In this document: piece by piece, positions 1-7,682 of the stretch | Layout: every line of letters begins with the position of its first letter | Position numbering within the stretch: position 1 is the stretch's first letter | Made by a program: the position numbers and the translations under genes | DNA from: Nocardioides agariphilus | GTDB taxonomy: Bacteria > Actinomycetota > Actinomycetes > Propionibacteriales > Nocardioidaceae | Direction: 5' to 3' | Assembly (NCBI RefSeq): GCF_015352445.1 | Contig: NZ_JADKPO010000024.1 | Location: 1-64,000 of the forward strand | Length of the DNA stretch: 64,000 bases | The notes under the pieces: model-generated | Database searches by the model: none | What the model saw: the letters and a program-made list of their open reading frames with translations, nothing else | What the model was told of the DNA's origin: nothing

Positions 1-126
1 GGGTCGGGAGTTCGTGCCGGTCCCCCCAGGCGTTTCCGTGGCGTCGGGGAAGTCCCTCACCTGCGCGCGTACTACGCGCAGACAGCCGCACACGCCCGGG
101 TTTGACCGGATCCCGCCGGACAACCA

Positions 127-170
127 GAAACGGCCCCGACTCAGCGATTACGCTGGTCAGAGGCCGTTTC
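127..170 (-). terminator. Hairpin terminator downstream of tRNA-Tyr remnant
   Basis: Nine-base arms (127-135 and 162-170) pair perfectly, and an inner cagcg/cgctg stem extends the hairpin. On the minus strand it begins about 10 bases after the end of the tRNA-Tyr 3' half. It is probably the original tRNA terminator and so marks ancestral chromosome on this side. Confidence 0.6.
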
Positions 171-611
171 GCGGGTGAGTGGCAGGTGAAGGATTCGAAC
201 CTTCGAAGCTTTCGCGACGGATTTACAGACCACCAACTCCAGGGCGCTGACCAGGGCATAGACATTCCCCCGACGGATTTCCGCGCGTATTCCGCGCGGC
301 CAGCCGGACATACACAGCGCTGGCCGGACGCTTTGGTACCTGGCCGAGGATCCTGCTGCCCTGCCGACGGAGTCGTCCGCGAGCTGTTGCTGGCCCACGG
401 AGTTCTTCTTGAGCTCGCCATCGCCTACGGAGTCGTCCATCAGCTCACCGCTGCCGACAGAGTCGTCGGCCAGGTTGCGCTGGGTGATGGTGCTCTTGGC
501 GATCTCGTCGCCGGTGATCAGCTTCGCGGCGCTGGCGGCGCCGAGGCCGCCCACGGCGAACAATGCCCCGGCTGCCAACACGGTCAACGCAGACTTCACA
601 CGCAGGTCCAA
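141..611 (-). CDS. Small secreted decapeptide-repeat protein, 3' end replaced at the att site
   Basis: I do not recognise a function. From a TTG start with an AAGG-type ribosome site the protein has a hydrophobic signal segment (about residues 8-28, ending in small residues typical of signal peptidase cleavage). Four roughly ten-residue units of the type LADDSVGSGE follow (about residues 47-83). Short repeat-bearing secreted proteins of this style are common in actinobacteria. After about residue 90 the sequence is nondescript. From about residue 127 it reads through the tRNA-Tyr remnant and on into its terminator, so the C-terminus is an artefact of recombination. GTG at 599 is an alternative start. 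Likely a truncated gene at the island edge. Confidence 0.45.
   Translation of the reverse strand: MDLRVKSALTVLAAGALFAVGGLGAASAAKLITGDEIAKSTITQRNLADDSVGSGELMDDSVGDGELKKNSVGQQQLADDSVGRAAGSSARYQSVRPALCMSGWPRGIRAEIRRGNVYALVSALELVVCKSVAKASKVRILHLPLTRETASDQRNR
180..228 (-). other. 3' half of a tRNA-Tyr gene (putative att site)
   Basis: Read on the minus strand, this is the second half of a class II tRNA: anticodon loop CTGTAAA with the GTA anticodon, the 3' anticodon stem, a long variable arm, a T arm with a perfect GAAGG/CCTTC stem around TTCGAAT, and a seven-base acceptor strand ending in the discriminator A. CCA is not encoded. The bases upstream (229 onward) cannot pair with the anticodon stem, and no D arm or 5' acceptor strand exists. 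The break at the anticodon loop is typical of tyrosine-recombinase integration into tRNA genes. The remnant is the displaced chromosomal copy, so the element should lie to its right. Confidence 0.75.
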
Positions 612-993
612 GGTCCCTTCGGTGGTCCCGAGAATCGCCTCGCTGACGTGTTCAGCGTGGCCCCACGCGTCCGGCACAGTCGTGTCGAGCTTCGACGCGC
701 ATCTCCCGCACTGTAGGCACGGAAGTCGGCCCGTGTGAGCAGAACGGGAACCTTCGCCCGAGATCCCGATGGGCCAAGGGAAGACGTGCGTGTGCCCTGT
801 CGATGTCCTCGGCGATGGCTGTGCGACCAATGATCCTCAGAGCCGGCGCCGGAGGGATGCCCGCCGGCGCAACCAGGAGGCGATGTCGCCGCAGATGTCG
901 GTCAGGGCGCGACGGTCAGCAGCGACGGCGTAGACCCAACCCAACAAGGTGGCCTCCCTCCGGATTGGCCGAGGCGGGTAGCCTAGCCGTCGG

Positions 994-1004
994 GCGGTCT
1001 GACC
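994..1004. promoter_or_regulatory. Imperfect GntR-type operator (GCGGTCTGACC)
   Basis: Matches 10 of the first 11 positions of the perfect palindrome GCGGTCAGACCGC found at 6370 and 11677, but lacks the final GC. A TAGCCT hexamer ends 10 bases before it, the same offset as at the other two sites, although no good -35 is visible. Confidence 0.3.
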
Positions 1005-1038
1005 AATAGGGCCGACGACGCCGTCATCGGTTCTTGTA

Positions 1039-1053
1039 ACCTACATACTTACT
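1039..1053 (+). repeat. 15-bp direct repeat, copy 1
   Basis: ACCTACATACTTACT recurs with one mismatch at 2016-2030. Each copy lies upstream of a gene of the first transport module, which suggests a shared regulatory element. Confidence 0.4.
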
Positions 1054-1168
1054 TGACCGTCAGTTCTGCCGAAGCCTAGGCTGCCCGCAAGGTAGCCGTC
1101 ATCCGGTCGGCCACCGAGGGCGAGACGCGGCCCGAAGGGCCGCTGACAATCTCTGGGAGGCCGTTCTG

Positions 1169-1963
1169 ATGAGTTCGGGTCGGGCGGCGCCCCCGGGGTC
1201 CACGGCATGGCCGGACGCGCCGTACCCCGATGAGGACCCGCTGACCGTGCTGACCGGAGTGCACAAGTGGTACGGCGACCTGCATGTGCTGCGGGGCGTC
1301 GACCTCCAGGTCAGGCGTGGGGAGGTCGTCGCGATCATCGGACCTTCAGGATCTGGCAAGTCGACGTTGCTGAGGTGCGTCAACATGCTCGAGCAACCCT
1401 CGTCAGGGGCGGTCCTCTTCAAGGGGCGCGATGTCACCGACGTCCGGGTCGACCTCGATCGCCTGCGAAGCCGCATGGGGATCGTCTTCCAGAACTACAA
1501 CCTGTTCCCTCACCTCAGCGTCCTCGAGAACATCACACTGGCGTTGAGACACGTTCGGGGATTGGGGAAGACTGCTGCGGTCGACCGCGCCCTGTCCGAG
1601 CTCGAGCGTGTCGGGCTGGCGGAGAAGAGCGGCGCACACCCAGGTCGGCTCTCGGGCGGGCAGCAACAGCGAGTGGCGATCGCCCGCGCCCTGGCGATGC
1701 GACCGGACATGCTCCTGTGCGACGAGATCACCTCTGCCCTCGACCCGGAGCTGGTCGGGGAGGTGCTGCAGGTGCTCAGGGACCTGGCCGAATCACACAT
1801 GACGATGATCGTGGTGACCCATGAGATGGGATTCGCCCGCGAGGTGGCGTCCCGGCTCGTCTTCATGGATGGCGGGGTCATCGTCGAGCAGGGCGTCCCG
1901 CGCGACCTGCTGTCGAACCCTCAGACCGAACGCTTGCAGAGATTCCTCTCGTTGGTCGTCTGA
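1169..1963 (+). CDS. Polar amino acid ABC transporter ATP-binding protein (GlnQ/HisP type)
   Basis: ATPase subunit of a polar-amino-acid-family importer. It has Walker [10 protein letters not shown] (58-66), a Q-loop, signature LSGGQQQR (161-168), Walker B MLLCDE (181-186) and the H-loop histidine near 218; at 264 aa it has the usual family length. A gggagg ribosome site lies 9 bases before the ATG. The first 25 residues are a Pro/Gly/Ala-rich extension absent from typical GlnQ. Its partners are the binding protein at 3353 and permease at 4278, with an M20 hydrolase between them. A close paralogue lies at 9725. 'Amino acid' specificity is by family only; the neighbouring hydrolases point to an amidated or N-acylated ligand. 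Confidence 0.93.
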   Translation: MSSGRAAPPGSTAWPDAPYPDEDPLTVLTGVHKWYGDLHVLRGVDLQVRRGEVVAIIGPSGSGKSTLLRCVNMLEQPSSGAVLFKGRDVTDVRVDLDRLRSRMGIVFQNYNLFPHLSVLENITLALRHVRGLGKTAAVDRALSELERVGLAEKSGAHPGRLSGGQQQRVAIARALAMRPDMLLCDEITSALDPELVGEVLQVLRDLAESHMTMIVVTHEMGFAREVASRLVFMDGGVIVEQGVPRDLLSNPQTERLQRFLSLVV

Positions 1964-1997
1964 CGGGCGAGCGGCGCGGGCGGCGACGGGGCCGGCA

Positions 1998-2051
1998 TTG
2001 ACAAGCGTCCTCGCCACCTACAAACTTACTGCAATCTCATCCCTACAGTAA
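1998..2051 (+). promoter_or_regulatory. Candidate promoter and inverted repeat upstream of the M20 gene
   Basis: TTGACA (1998-2003) is followed 17 bases later by CAAACT (2021-2026), a weak -10. An inverted repeat TTACTG (2026-2031) / CAGTAA (2046-2051) lies over the expected start point and could be an operator. Confidence 0.35.
2016..2030 (+). repeat. 15-bp direct repeat, copy 2
   Basis: ACCTACAAACTTACT differs from the copy at 1039-1053 by one base. It overlaps the candidate -10 of the M20 gene promoter. Confidence 0.4.
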
Positions 2052-2068
2052 TCCTGCAAGATACAGGA
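2052..2068 (+). promoter_or_regulatory. Small hairpin covering the Shine-Dalgarno sequence
   Basis: TCCTG (2052-2056) can pair with CAGGA (2064-2068), and the latter overlaps the AGGAG ribosome site of the gene at 2076. It could reduce translation. The stem is only five base pairs. Confidence 0.2.
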
Positions 2069-2075
2069 GACATCC

Positions 2076-3338
2076 ATGGTTGGGTCCCCGGCAGCTGCGG
2101 CCGTGCTGGACCGCGTTTCCGCCGGGTCGATCGTGTCCATCGCGAGCGACATCGTGCGGATCCCGAGCTTCAAGACCGAAGAGACCGCCCTGGCCATGTG
2201 GTTGGCCGAGTTCTTCTCCTCGAAGGGCTACGAGGTGGACTTGCAGGAGGTCGAGGAAGGCCGGTACCAGACCATTGCCCGGCTCAAGGGTGTGGGCGAT
2301 GGGCGGAGCCTGATGTTCAACGGGCACATCGACATCGACCCGCTGGCGCGTGGGTGGAAGGGCGACCCATTTGCTCCACGCGTCTCGGACGGCTACCTCT
2401 TCGGCGCCGGGCTCGAGAACATGAAGGGCGGCGTGGCGTCGATGATCGCCGCCGCCGAGTGCATTCGCACCTCGGGCGTGCAGCTGCGGGGCGACCTGGT
2501 CCTGGCGTGCGTGGCGGGCGAGCTGCAAGGCGGCGTGGGCACCGTCCACATGCTGCAGTCCGGGCTGCGGACCGACATGGCCGTCGTGACCGAGCCCATG
2601 GGCACCCAGAACGTCACGCTCGTCCACTCGGGCTGGAGCCAGCTCGCGATCTCGACGATCGGCTTCTCCACCCACGTCACCGTCAAGGATGGGGCGGTCG
2701 ACGCGATTGCGATGATGCGCCGGCTGATCCCGGTGCTGGAGGCGACGGAGTTCACCTGCGATCGCCGGGCCGACATGCCCGCCCTTCCGATCCTGACGGT
2801 GGGAGCGATCATCGGTGGACGAGGCGAGGAGCACGACCTCAAGGGCCCCAACTTCGTCTCGGACTACTGCACGATCCTCGTCGACGTCAGATTCCTCCCG
2901 GACCAGACGCCGCAGACCGTCTACGACGACATCGTCCGATCCCTGAATCGCCTCCGGGAGGACGATCCGAGCTTCGAGTTCGAGATCGAGCAGCCGCCCG
3001 GGCCCAGGTACCGGGCACAACGCGTGCAGATGCCCGCTCTCCAGGTGCCCGAGTCCGAGGAGATCGTCCAAACCGTCATCCGTCACGCGCGGGAGGTGCT
3101 GGGTCGGGAGCCGACGGTAGGACTCAACCTTCCCCTGTCCTACGGCGGCGATGACACGTGCCACCTCTGGGAGGCGGGGATCCCGTGTCTGCTCTACGGA
3201 CCTGGCGGAGTCGAACCCACCCCTGAGCTCCCTGACCACAGCATCGAGATCGAGGAGATGGTGCGGGCGACCAAGGTCCTCGCTCTCACGGCTCTCGACG
3301 TCTGCGACATCGCAGGATCAACACCCGGCGACCTCTGA
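2076..3338 (+). CDS. M20-family hydrolase homologue (ArgE/DapE/CPG2-like)
   Basis: Homologue of the zinc amidohydrolases that split N-acyl amino acids or peptides. The HxD pair (H84, D86) of the metal site, the dimerisation-domain region and the C-terminal GGDD and GPGG segments are visible; 420 aa is normal. Two usual metal ligands differ: the aspartate of the DMKGG motif is N115, and the second glutamate of the EE pair is leucine (E149-L150). The paralogue at 6430 has the same changes, so this is a subfamily trait rather than decay. AGGAG precedes the ATG by six bases. It is followed by a binding protein 14 bases downstream. It probably processes the ligand imported by the adjacent ABC system, though with altered chemistry or metal use. 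Confidence 0.85.
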   Translation: MVGSPAAAAVLDRVSAGSIVSIASDIVRIPSFKTEETALAMWLAEFFSSKGYEVDLQEVEEGRYQTIARLKGVGDGRSLMFNGHIDIDPLARGWKGDPFAPRVSDGYLFGAGLENMKGGVASMIAAAECIRTSGVQLRGDLVLACVAGELQGGVGTVHMLQSGLRTDMAVVTEPMGTQNVTLVHSGWSQLAISTIGFSTHVTVKDGAVDAIAMMRRLIPVLEATEFTCDRRADMPALPILTVGAIIGGRGEEHDLKGPNFVSDYCTILVDVRFLPDQTPQTVYDDIVRSLNRLREDDPSFEFEIEQPPGPRYRAQRVQMPALQVPESEEIVQTVIRHAREVLGREPTVGLNLPLSYGGDDTCHLWEAGIPCLLYGPGGVEPTPELPDHSIEIEEMVRATKVLALTALDVCDIAGSTPGDL

Positions 3339-3352
3339 GGAAGAAGGACACA

Positions 3353-4240
3353 ATGACAGCAGTGGATCGCGCTCCGCGCACGAAGCGGGTCGGCATCATG
3401 GTGGTGGTTGCGTTCATGGTCGCGTGCCTGGCGGCATGCGGTTCTGACGACGACTCCTCGACCGGGAAAGACTCCGCCGGCGAGAAGACCCTGACGGTCG
3501 GCGTGCAGCTCTCCTACGCGCCGTACGAGTATGTCGAGGGCGGCGAGGTCACCGGCTTCGAGGTCGACCTGGTCGAGGAAGTCCTGGGTCGGCTCGGCTA
3601 CAAGACCGAGTGGAAGAACATCCCGTTCGACACCATCTTCACCGCGGTCTCTGCCGGCAAGATCGACATGGCAGCATCGACCATCAACGGCTGGGCGCCC
3701 GAGGGCTCACTGGTCTACGACGTCGTCAAGCAACGGACCGAGATCGTGAGCCTCAGTCGCCCGATCTATCTCGTCAAGTACCTCGTGGTGTCGAACAAGA
3801 CGAAGAACCCCGACCTGAAGTCGACCGATCAGCTCGTCGACGGCATGACGGTCGCGGTCGTCCAGGGATCCTCGGAGTATGAGTACGCCCAGAAGGAGCT
3901 GGCCCCACGCGGCGTGCGGGTGGTCACCGTGCCGAGCGGAGCGCAGGCCTTCACCCTCGTGGAGTCCGGTCGCGCCGACGCGACGTTCGCCGAGGCCGGT
4001 GCGATCGCGGCGGCCGCCGAGCAACAGACGAACCTGCAGCCGGGTGAGCCGATCAGCAGTCTCGAGGCCGGCTATGCCTGGGCGTTCCCCTTGGACGACC
4101 CGGAGTTTGTCGACGACGTCAACGCCACCATCGGCGAAGTCATCGAAGATGGGACCTATGCGAAGATCTTCGAGAAGTACTTCCCCGGAGCGACCGCGCC
4201 GACGGACCTCCCCACCGCCTCATTCTCCGCAGGCTCTTGA
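3353..4240 (+). CDS. ABC transporter substrate-binding lipoprotein (polar amino acid family)
   Basis: Extracytoplasmic solute receptor of the family 3 (amino acid) type. It has a hydrophobic signal segment ending in lipobox LAAC with the lipidated Cys at residue 29, then an Asp/Ser-rich linker and the two-lobed fold that starts with LTVGVQLSYAPYEY. The 295-aa length is typical. A GAAGGA ribosome site lies before the ATG. It delivers ligand to the permease at 4278. Its paralogue is at 7683. The ligand cannot be read from sequence. Confidence 0.9.
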   Translation: MTAVDRAPRTKRVGIMVVVAFMVACLAACGSDDDSSTGKDSAGEKTLTVGVQLSYAPYEYVEGGEVTGFEVDLVEEVLGRLGYKTEWKNIPFDTIFTAVSAGKIDMAASTINGWAPEGSLVYDVVKQRTEIVSLSRPIYLVKYLVVSNKTKNPDLKSTDQLVDGMTVAVVQGSSEYEYAQKELAPRGVRVVTVPSGAQAFTLVESGRADATFAEAGAIAAAAEQQTNLQPGEPISSLEAGYAWAFPLDDPEFVDDVNATIGEVIEDGTYAKIFEKYFPGATAPTDLPTASFSAGS

Positions 4241-4277
4241 CCCCAGAAGGGCTCGGTCCTAGATGAGGAGCCGGCCG

Positions 4278-5399
4278 ATGGCGTCCGACCGGGTCGTGAC
4301 CCCCGCCAGGCCGCTCGATCCAGCTGAGCTGGAGGCTCTTCCCTCGGGCACGCTGCGACAGCGCCTCGGTGACCTACGGAGGGACTCCAGGGCAAGCAGC
4401 ACGTTCGCGCTCGGGCTTGGCGCGGTCTCCGTCTTCCTCGTCGTCGTCGGTGGGCTGGCGGTGATGGTGACCGGGGGGCTGTGGGACTACGAGAGTGTGG
4501 TCCGCAGCCTGACGTCGGCGAGGCTGGCGACGTTGGCCTGGGCTGCCATCGCTCTGGGTGCTGCTGGCCTGATCGTGGGCTGCTCGGTCTTCCGTCGTGT
4601 CGATACGAGCGCTGCGCGGAGTACGGCGATCGCAGGAGCGGTTCTGGGGGTCATCGGCTTGGTCCTTGGACTTGGTGTCTACGTCTTCACCAGAGGAGAC
4701 ATGGACACCTTCTCCCGGAACTTCCTGAACTTCTCCGATGTCCGGGACTACTTCGGCGCCTTCGTGACGGGAGGGAGGAACACGCTGATCCTGGCGGGTT
4801 CAGCGATCGTCTTCGGGGTCCTCATCGGGTTGCCCGTCTCCCTGCTCCTCCTCTCGCAGCATGTGGTGGTGCGGGCCCCAGCTCGGGCCTACGTGAACGT
4901 CATCCGCGGCACCCCTGTCCTGCTGCAGCTAAGCATGGTGTACTTCGGGATCTCGCTCGGACTGGGGCTGAACTGGTCCGCCTACGTGTCCTTAATCTTC
5001 GGCCTCTCCATCAACGCGGGTGCCTACTCGGCGGAGGTGTTTCGCGCTGGCTTGCAGTCGATCGAGAAGGGCCAGCTGGAGGCAGCTCGTGGCCTGGGTC
5101 TCAGCCGCATGAAGGCGATGCGTCTCGTCGTCGTTCCTCAGGCGGTGAGACGGGTGATCCCGCCACTGCTCAACGAGTTCATCGGACTCATCAAGGACAC
5201 CTCGCTCATCGCCTTCCTGGGAGTCTCACTCGCTGAGCGGGACGTCTTCGCAGTCGCGTCCACGGGGTACTCCCAGTACTACAACGCAAGCTTCTTCGTC
5301 GCCGCCGGTGTGGGCTATCTGATCATCACGCTCCCACTCATCGGCGGGGTCAATGCACTCGAGCGACGGATGCGCACCGGGCTGGTTGGAATCGCATGA
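4278..5399 (+). CDS. Polar amino acid ABC transporter permease with N-terminal membrane extension
   Basis: Inner-membrane subunit of the HisM/GlnP type. The EAA coupling loop (region 'EAARGLGLSRMKAMRL') and family segment RGTPVLLQL are present. The protein carries about 150 extra N-terminal residues with three more predicted membrane spans before the standard domain, as does its paralogue at 8616, so the module pair shares this architecture. ATG at 4278 is chosen because GAGGAG sits seven bases upstream; ATG at 4263 is in frame but has a poorly spaced site. Its stop overlaps the start of the regulator at 5396 (ATGA), which indicates translational coupling. Confidence 0.88.
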   Translation: MASDRVVTPARPLDPAELEALPSGTLRQRLGDLRRDSRASSTFALGLGAVSVFLVVVGGLAVMVTGGLWDYESVVRSLTSARLATLAWAAIALGAAGLIVGCSVFRRVDTSAARSTAIAGAVLGVIGLVLGLGVYVFTRGDMDTFSRNFLNFSDVRDYFGAFVTGGRNTLILAGSAIVFGVLIGLPVSLLLLSQHVVVRAPARAYVNVIRGTPVLLQLSMVYFGISLGLGLNWSAYVSLIFGLSINAGAYSAEVFRAGLQSIEKGQLEAARGLGLSRMKAMRLVVVPQAVRRVIPPLLNEFIGLIKDTSLIAFLGVSLAERDVFAVASTGYSQYYNASFFVAAGVGYLIITLPLIGGVNALERRMRTGLVGIA

Positions 5400-6259
5400 A
5401 GGACCGGAACGAATGGCAAGCAAGTCCCATGCCATCCGAGCACTGCACGGTGGGTGAGGCGGCCCGGTCGATCGGTGTCAGCGACGGGACGATCCGGTTG
5501 TGGGAGCAGCAGGGCCTGGTCCATCCGGTACGGGATTCATCCGGGAGACGGCAATTCTCGCAGACCGATCTCGACCGTCTCCGCAAGATTGCCTGGTGGC
5601 GCCGGGTCAGAGGCCTGAACGCGGCGGCGATCAGGCGTGTTCTCGAGTCTGAGGACTATGCGAACATCGGCAACCTGACGGCACCGAGACTGAGCGAGGA
5701 GGACGCGTCGGGTGCCCGCCTGAGAGCCATGCGTCGCAATGCCGGACTCACGCTGAAGGACATCAGCCTGCGGTCGGGCCTCAGCGTCTCCTTCATCAGC
5801 TCGGTCGAACGCGGCGTCAGCCGACCCTCGCCCACGGCGGCCGCCCACCTGCTCGCGAGCTTGACCGATGCCGACGACTTTGCCCAGGAGACGGAGCATC
5901 CGATCCATCACCTCGGTGACGGCAAGCGGGTGGACATCGCTCCGGGGATCACCTACGAGTGGCTCTCGACGTACAGGGGACTCATCGAGCCCCAGCTCGC
6001 CGTCGTCCAGCCAGGGGCCCACAGCGAGAGCACCTATCAGCACGACGGGGAGGAGTTCCTCCTGATCCTCGCGGGGACCCTGGACCTGCGCCTCGACGAC
6101 TCCGCGCGCACGTTGAGGACGCAGGACTCGATCCACTTCAGCAGCCAAGTGCCGCATGCGTGGGTCAACCCCGGGACTGACGAGGCGCACGTGCTGTGGA
6201 TCACCACCGAACGCGGCGTGTGGGCATCCAGAGGAGATGCCAAGCCACGAGACCGCTGA
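5396..6259 (+). CDS. Three-domain regulator: MerR HTH, XRE HTH and cupin
   Basis: Predicted transcription regulator. Residues about 17-85 form a MerR-type winged helix (pattern TVGEAARSIGVSDGTIRLWE). Residues about 106-160 form an XRE/Cro helix-turn-helix (LRAMRRNAGLTLKDISLRSG). Residues about 200-275 form a RmlC-like cupin with the H216-x-G-E-E motif that in related XRE-cupin regulators binds a ligand. XRE-cupin regulators are common; the MerR domain in front of one is less usual. It overlaps the permease stop by four bases and closes the first transport operon, so it likely senses the transported ligand or its product and controls that operon. Confidence 0.85.
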   Translation: MKDRNEWQASPMPSEHCTVGEAARSIGVSDGTIRLWEQQGLVHPVRDSSGRRQFSQTDLDRLRKIAWWRRVRGLNAAAIRRVLESEDYANIGNLTAPRLSEEDASGARLRAMRRNAGLTLKDISLRSGLSVSFISSVERGVSRPSPTAAAHLLASLTDADDFAQETEHPIHHLGDGKRVDIAPGITYEWLSTYRGLIEPQLAVVQPGAHSESTYQHDGEEFLLILAGTLDLRLDDSARTLRTQDSIHFSSQVPHAWVNPGTDEAHVLWITTERGVWASRGDAKPRDR

Positions 6260-6332
6260 GGGGGTAGCCGGGAAGCCGGTGGCGCTCCCGTCGCCGGTCC
6301 GGACCCGGCCCAGATGGCTCTCATCAGGGGCC

Positions 6333-6382
6333 TTGTTGGCGGACCAGAAGCGTTCTATGCTGCTGCCTAGCGGTCAGACCGC
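6333..6382 (+). promoter_or_regulatory. Promoter with GntR operator for the second transport operon
   Basis: TTGTTG (6333-6338), a 17-base spacer and TATGCT (6356-6361) make a good sigma-70-type promoter. The perfect palindrome GCGGTCAGACCGC (6370-6382) begins nine bases after the -10, over the expected transcription start, as expected for repression. The same palindrome lies at the same offset upstream of the GntR gene at 11675. Confidence 0.65.
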
Positions 6383-6429
6383 TTGACCATCAAGCCGTAG
6401 GTTCAACCCCATCCCAGAGAGAAGCGAAG

Positions 6430-7668
6430 GTGAACCAAGACCTCTCAGACAGCCAGCTCGTGCTCGATCACATCGACGCGGGCGAAGTGACCCACCTCGC
6501 GAGCGAGCTCATCCGGATCCCGAGCTTCAAGACCCAAGAGACCCCTCTTGCGCAGTGGCTCGGCGCGTACTTCCGCGAACGCGACTACGAGGTGGTCCTG
6601 CAGGAAGTGGATCCCGGACGGTTCCAGACCATCGCGACCCTTCGCGGCACCGGGGGCGGCAAGTCCCTCATGTTCAACGGTCACATCGACATGGATCCAC
6701 TGGCGTACGGCTGGAAGTACGACCCCTTCGAGCCCCATCTCGAAGACGGGCTGCTGCGCGGAGCCGGTCTGTTCAACATGAAGGGCGGGATCGCCTGCAT
6801 GATCTCGGCCACCGAGGCCATCCGTCGGAGTGGATGGCAGCCGAGGGGGGACATCGTGCTGGCCTGCGTCGCGGGCGAGCTGCAGGGCGGGGTCGGGACC
6901 GTCCACATGGTCGACAACGGTGTCCGAGCCGACATGGCGATCGTTCCGGAGCCCTACGGCGCGCACAATGCCATCACGAAGCATTCGGGATGGACCCAGC
7001 TGGCCATCTCCACCATCGGCTTCTCTCACCACGTCACGCTCAAGGAACAGGCGATCGACGCCATCGAAAAGATGATGACGGTCATTCCCGCCCTGAAGTC
7101 CATCGAGTTTCGGCATACGCCTAGCAAGGATCTCCCCTTGATGCCCCGGCTGAGCGTCGGCTGCATCATCGGCGGACGGGGTAAGCCGCATGACCTGACC
7201 GGGCCCAACTACATCTCCGACTACTGCACCATCCTCGTGGACGTGCGGTTCCTGCCGGGGCAGACGCCCGAGACGGTGGAGGAGGACATCGCGGCCGTCC
7301 TCGCCGGCCTGCAAGAAGCGGACCCGGAGCTCGAATACGAGGTCGAACACCCTCCTCCCGCCGACTACCGGACTCTTCGGGTGTCGATGGATCCCTTCGA
7401 CGTCAGCGAGGACGAGGAGATCGTCCGCACCGTCAGTGAGGAATACAGCCGCATCACTGGGAAAGCGCCTCACGTCGGGACCCATATTCCTCTTTCCATG
7501 GGCGGCGATGACTGCTGCCACCTCTGGCGAGCCGGAATTCCTTCCGTGCTCTACGGGCCCGGCGGCCTGCCTATCACGAAAGAAGACCCGCACGACGTCA
7601 TGGACACTCGGGAGATGTTCCTCGCGGCTCAAGTCATGGCATTGACGGCTGCGCGCGTGTGTCAATGA
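6430..7668 (+). CDS. M20-family hydrolase homologue, second copy
   Basis: Paralogue of the protein at 2076 and colinear with it throughout, 412 aa. H85 and D87 of the metal-binding HxD motif are kept. As in the first copy, the bridging aspartate is asparagine (N116) and the second glutamate of the EE pair is leucine (E150-L151). GTG start with an AAGCGAAGG-type ribosome site. It heads an operon with a binding protein, permease and ATPase, and sits behind a promoter carrying the 13-bp palindrome, so the GntR protein at 11675 probably controls it. Confidence 0.85.
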   Translation: MNQDLSDSQLVLDHIDAGEVTHLASELIRIPSFKTQETPLAQWLGAYFRERDYEVVLQEVDPGRFQTIATLRGTGGGKSLMFNGHIDMDPLAYGWKYDPFEPHLEDGLLRGAGLFNMKGGIACMISATEAIRRSGWQPRGDIVLACVAGELQGGVGTVHMVDNGVRADMAIVPEPYGAHNAITKHSGWTQLAISTIGFSHHVTLKEQAIDAIEKMMTVIPALKSIEFRHTPSKDLPLMPRLSVGCIIGGRGKPHDLTGPNYISDYCTILVDVRFLPGQTPETVEEDIAAVLAGLQEADPELEYEVEHPPPADYRTLRVSMDPFDVSEDEEIVRTVSEEYSRITGKAPHVGTHIPLSMGGDDCCHLWRAGIPSVLYGPGGLPITKEDPHDVMDTREMFLAAQVMALTAARVCQ

Positions 7669-7682
7669 AACCAGGAGGAAGC

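Larger units (their letters stand above)
612..1168. other. Intergenic region with no convincing gene
   Basis: Short open frames exist on both strands but none has recognisable protein features. The stretch holds a possible GntR operator half (994-1004) and a 15-bp motif (1039-1053) repeated upstream of the next operon's hydrolase gene. It probably carries the promoter for the ABC ATPase gene at 1169. Confidence 0.5.

Noticed and set aside
180-260. A functional tRNA-Tyr gene
   Set aside because: The D arm, 5' acceptor strand and 5' anticodon stem are absent; only the 3' half is present.
803-1009. Small plus-strand gene of 68 codons
   Set aside because: Arg-rich, low-complexity translation with no ribosome site or recognisable motif.
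2043-3239. Long open frame antisense to the M20 gene (similarly 6445-7758, 35266-36250, 44841-46235, 48989-50254)
   Set aside because: High-GC shadow frames: Arg/His/Gly/Val-rich composition, no family motifs, and full overlap with well-supported genes on the other strand.
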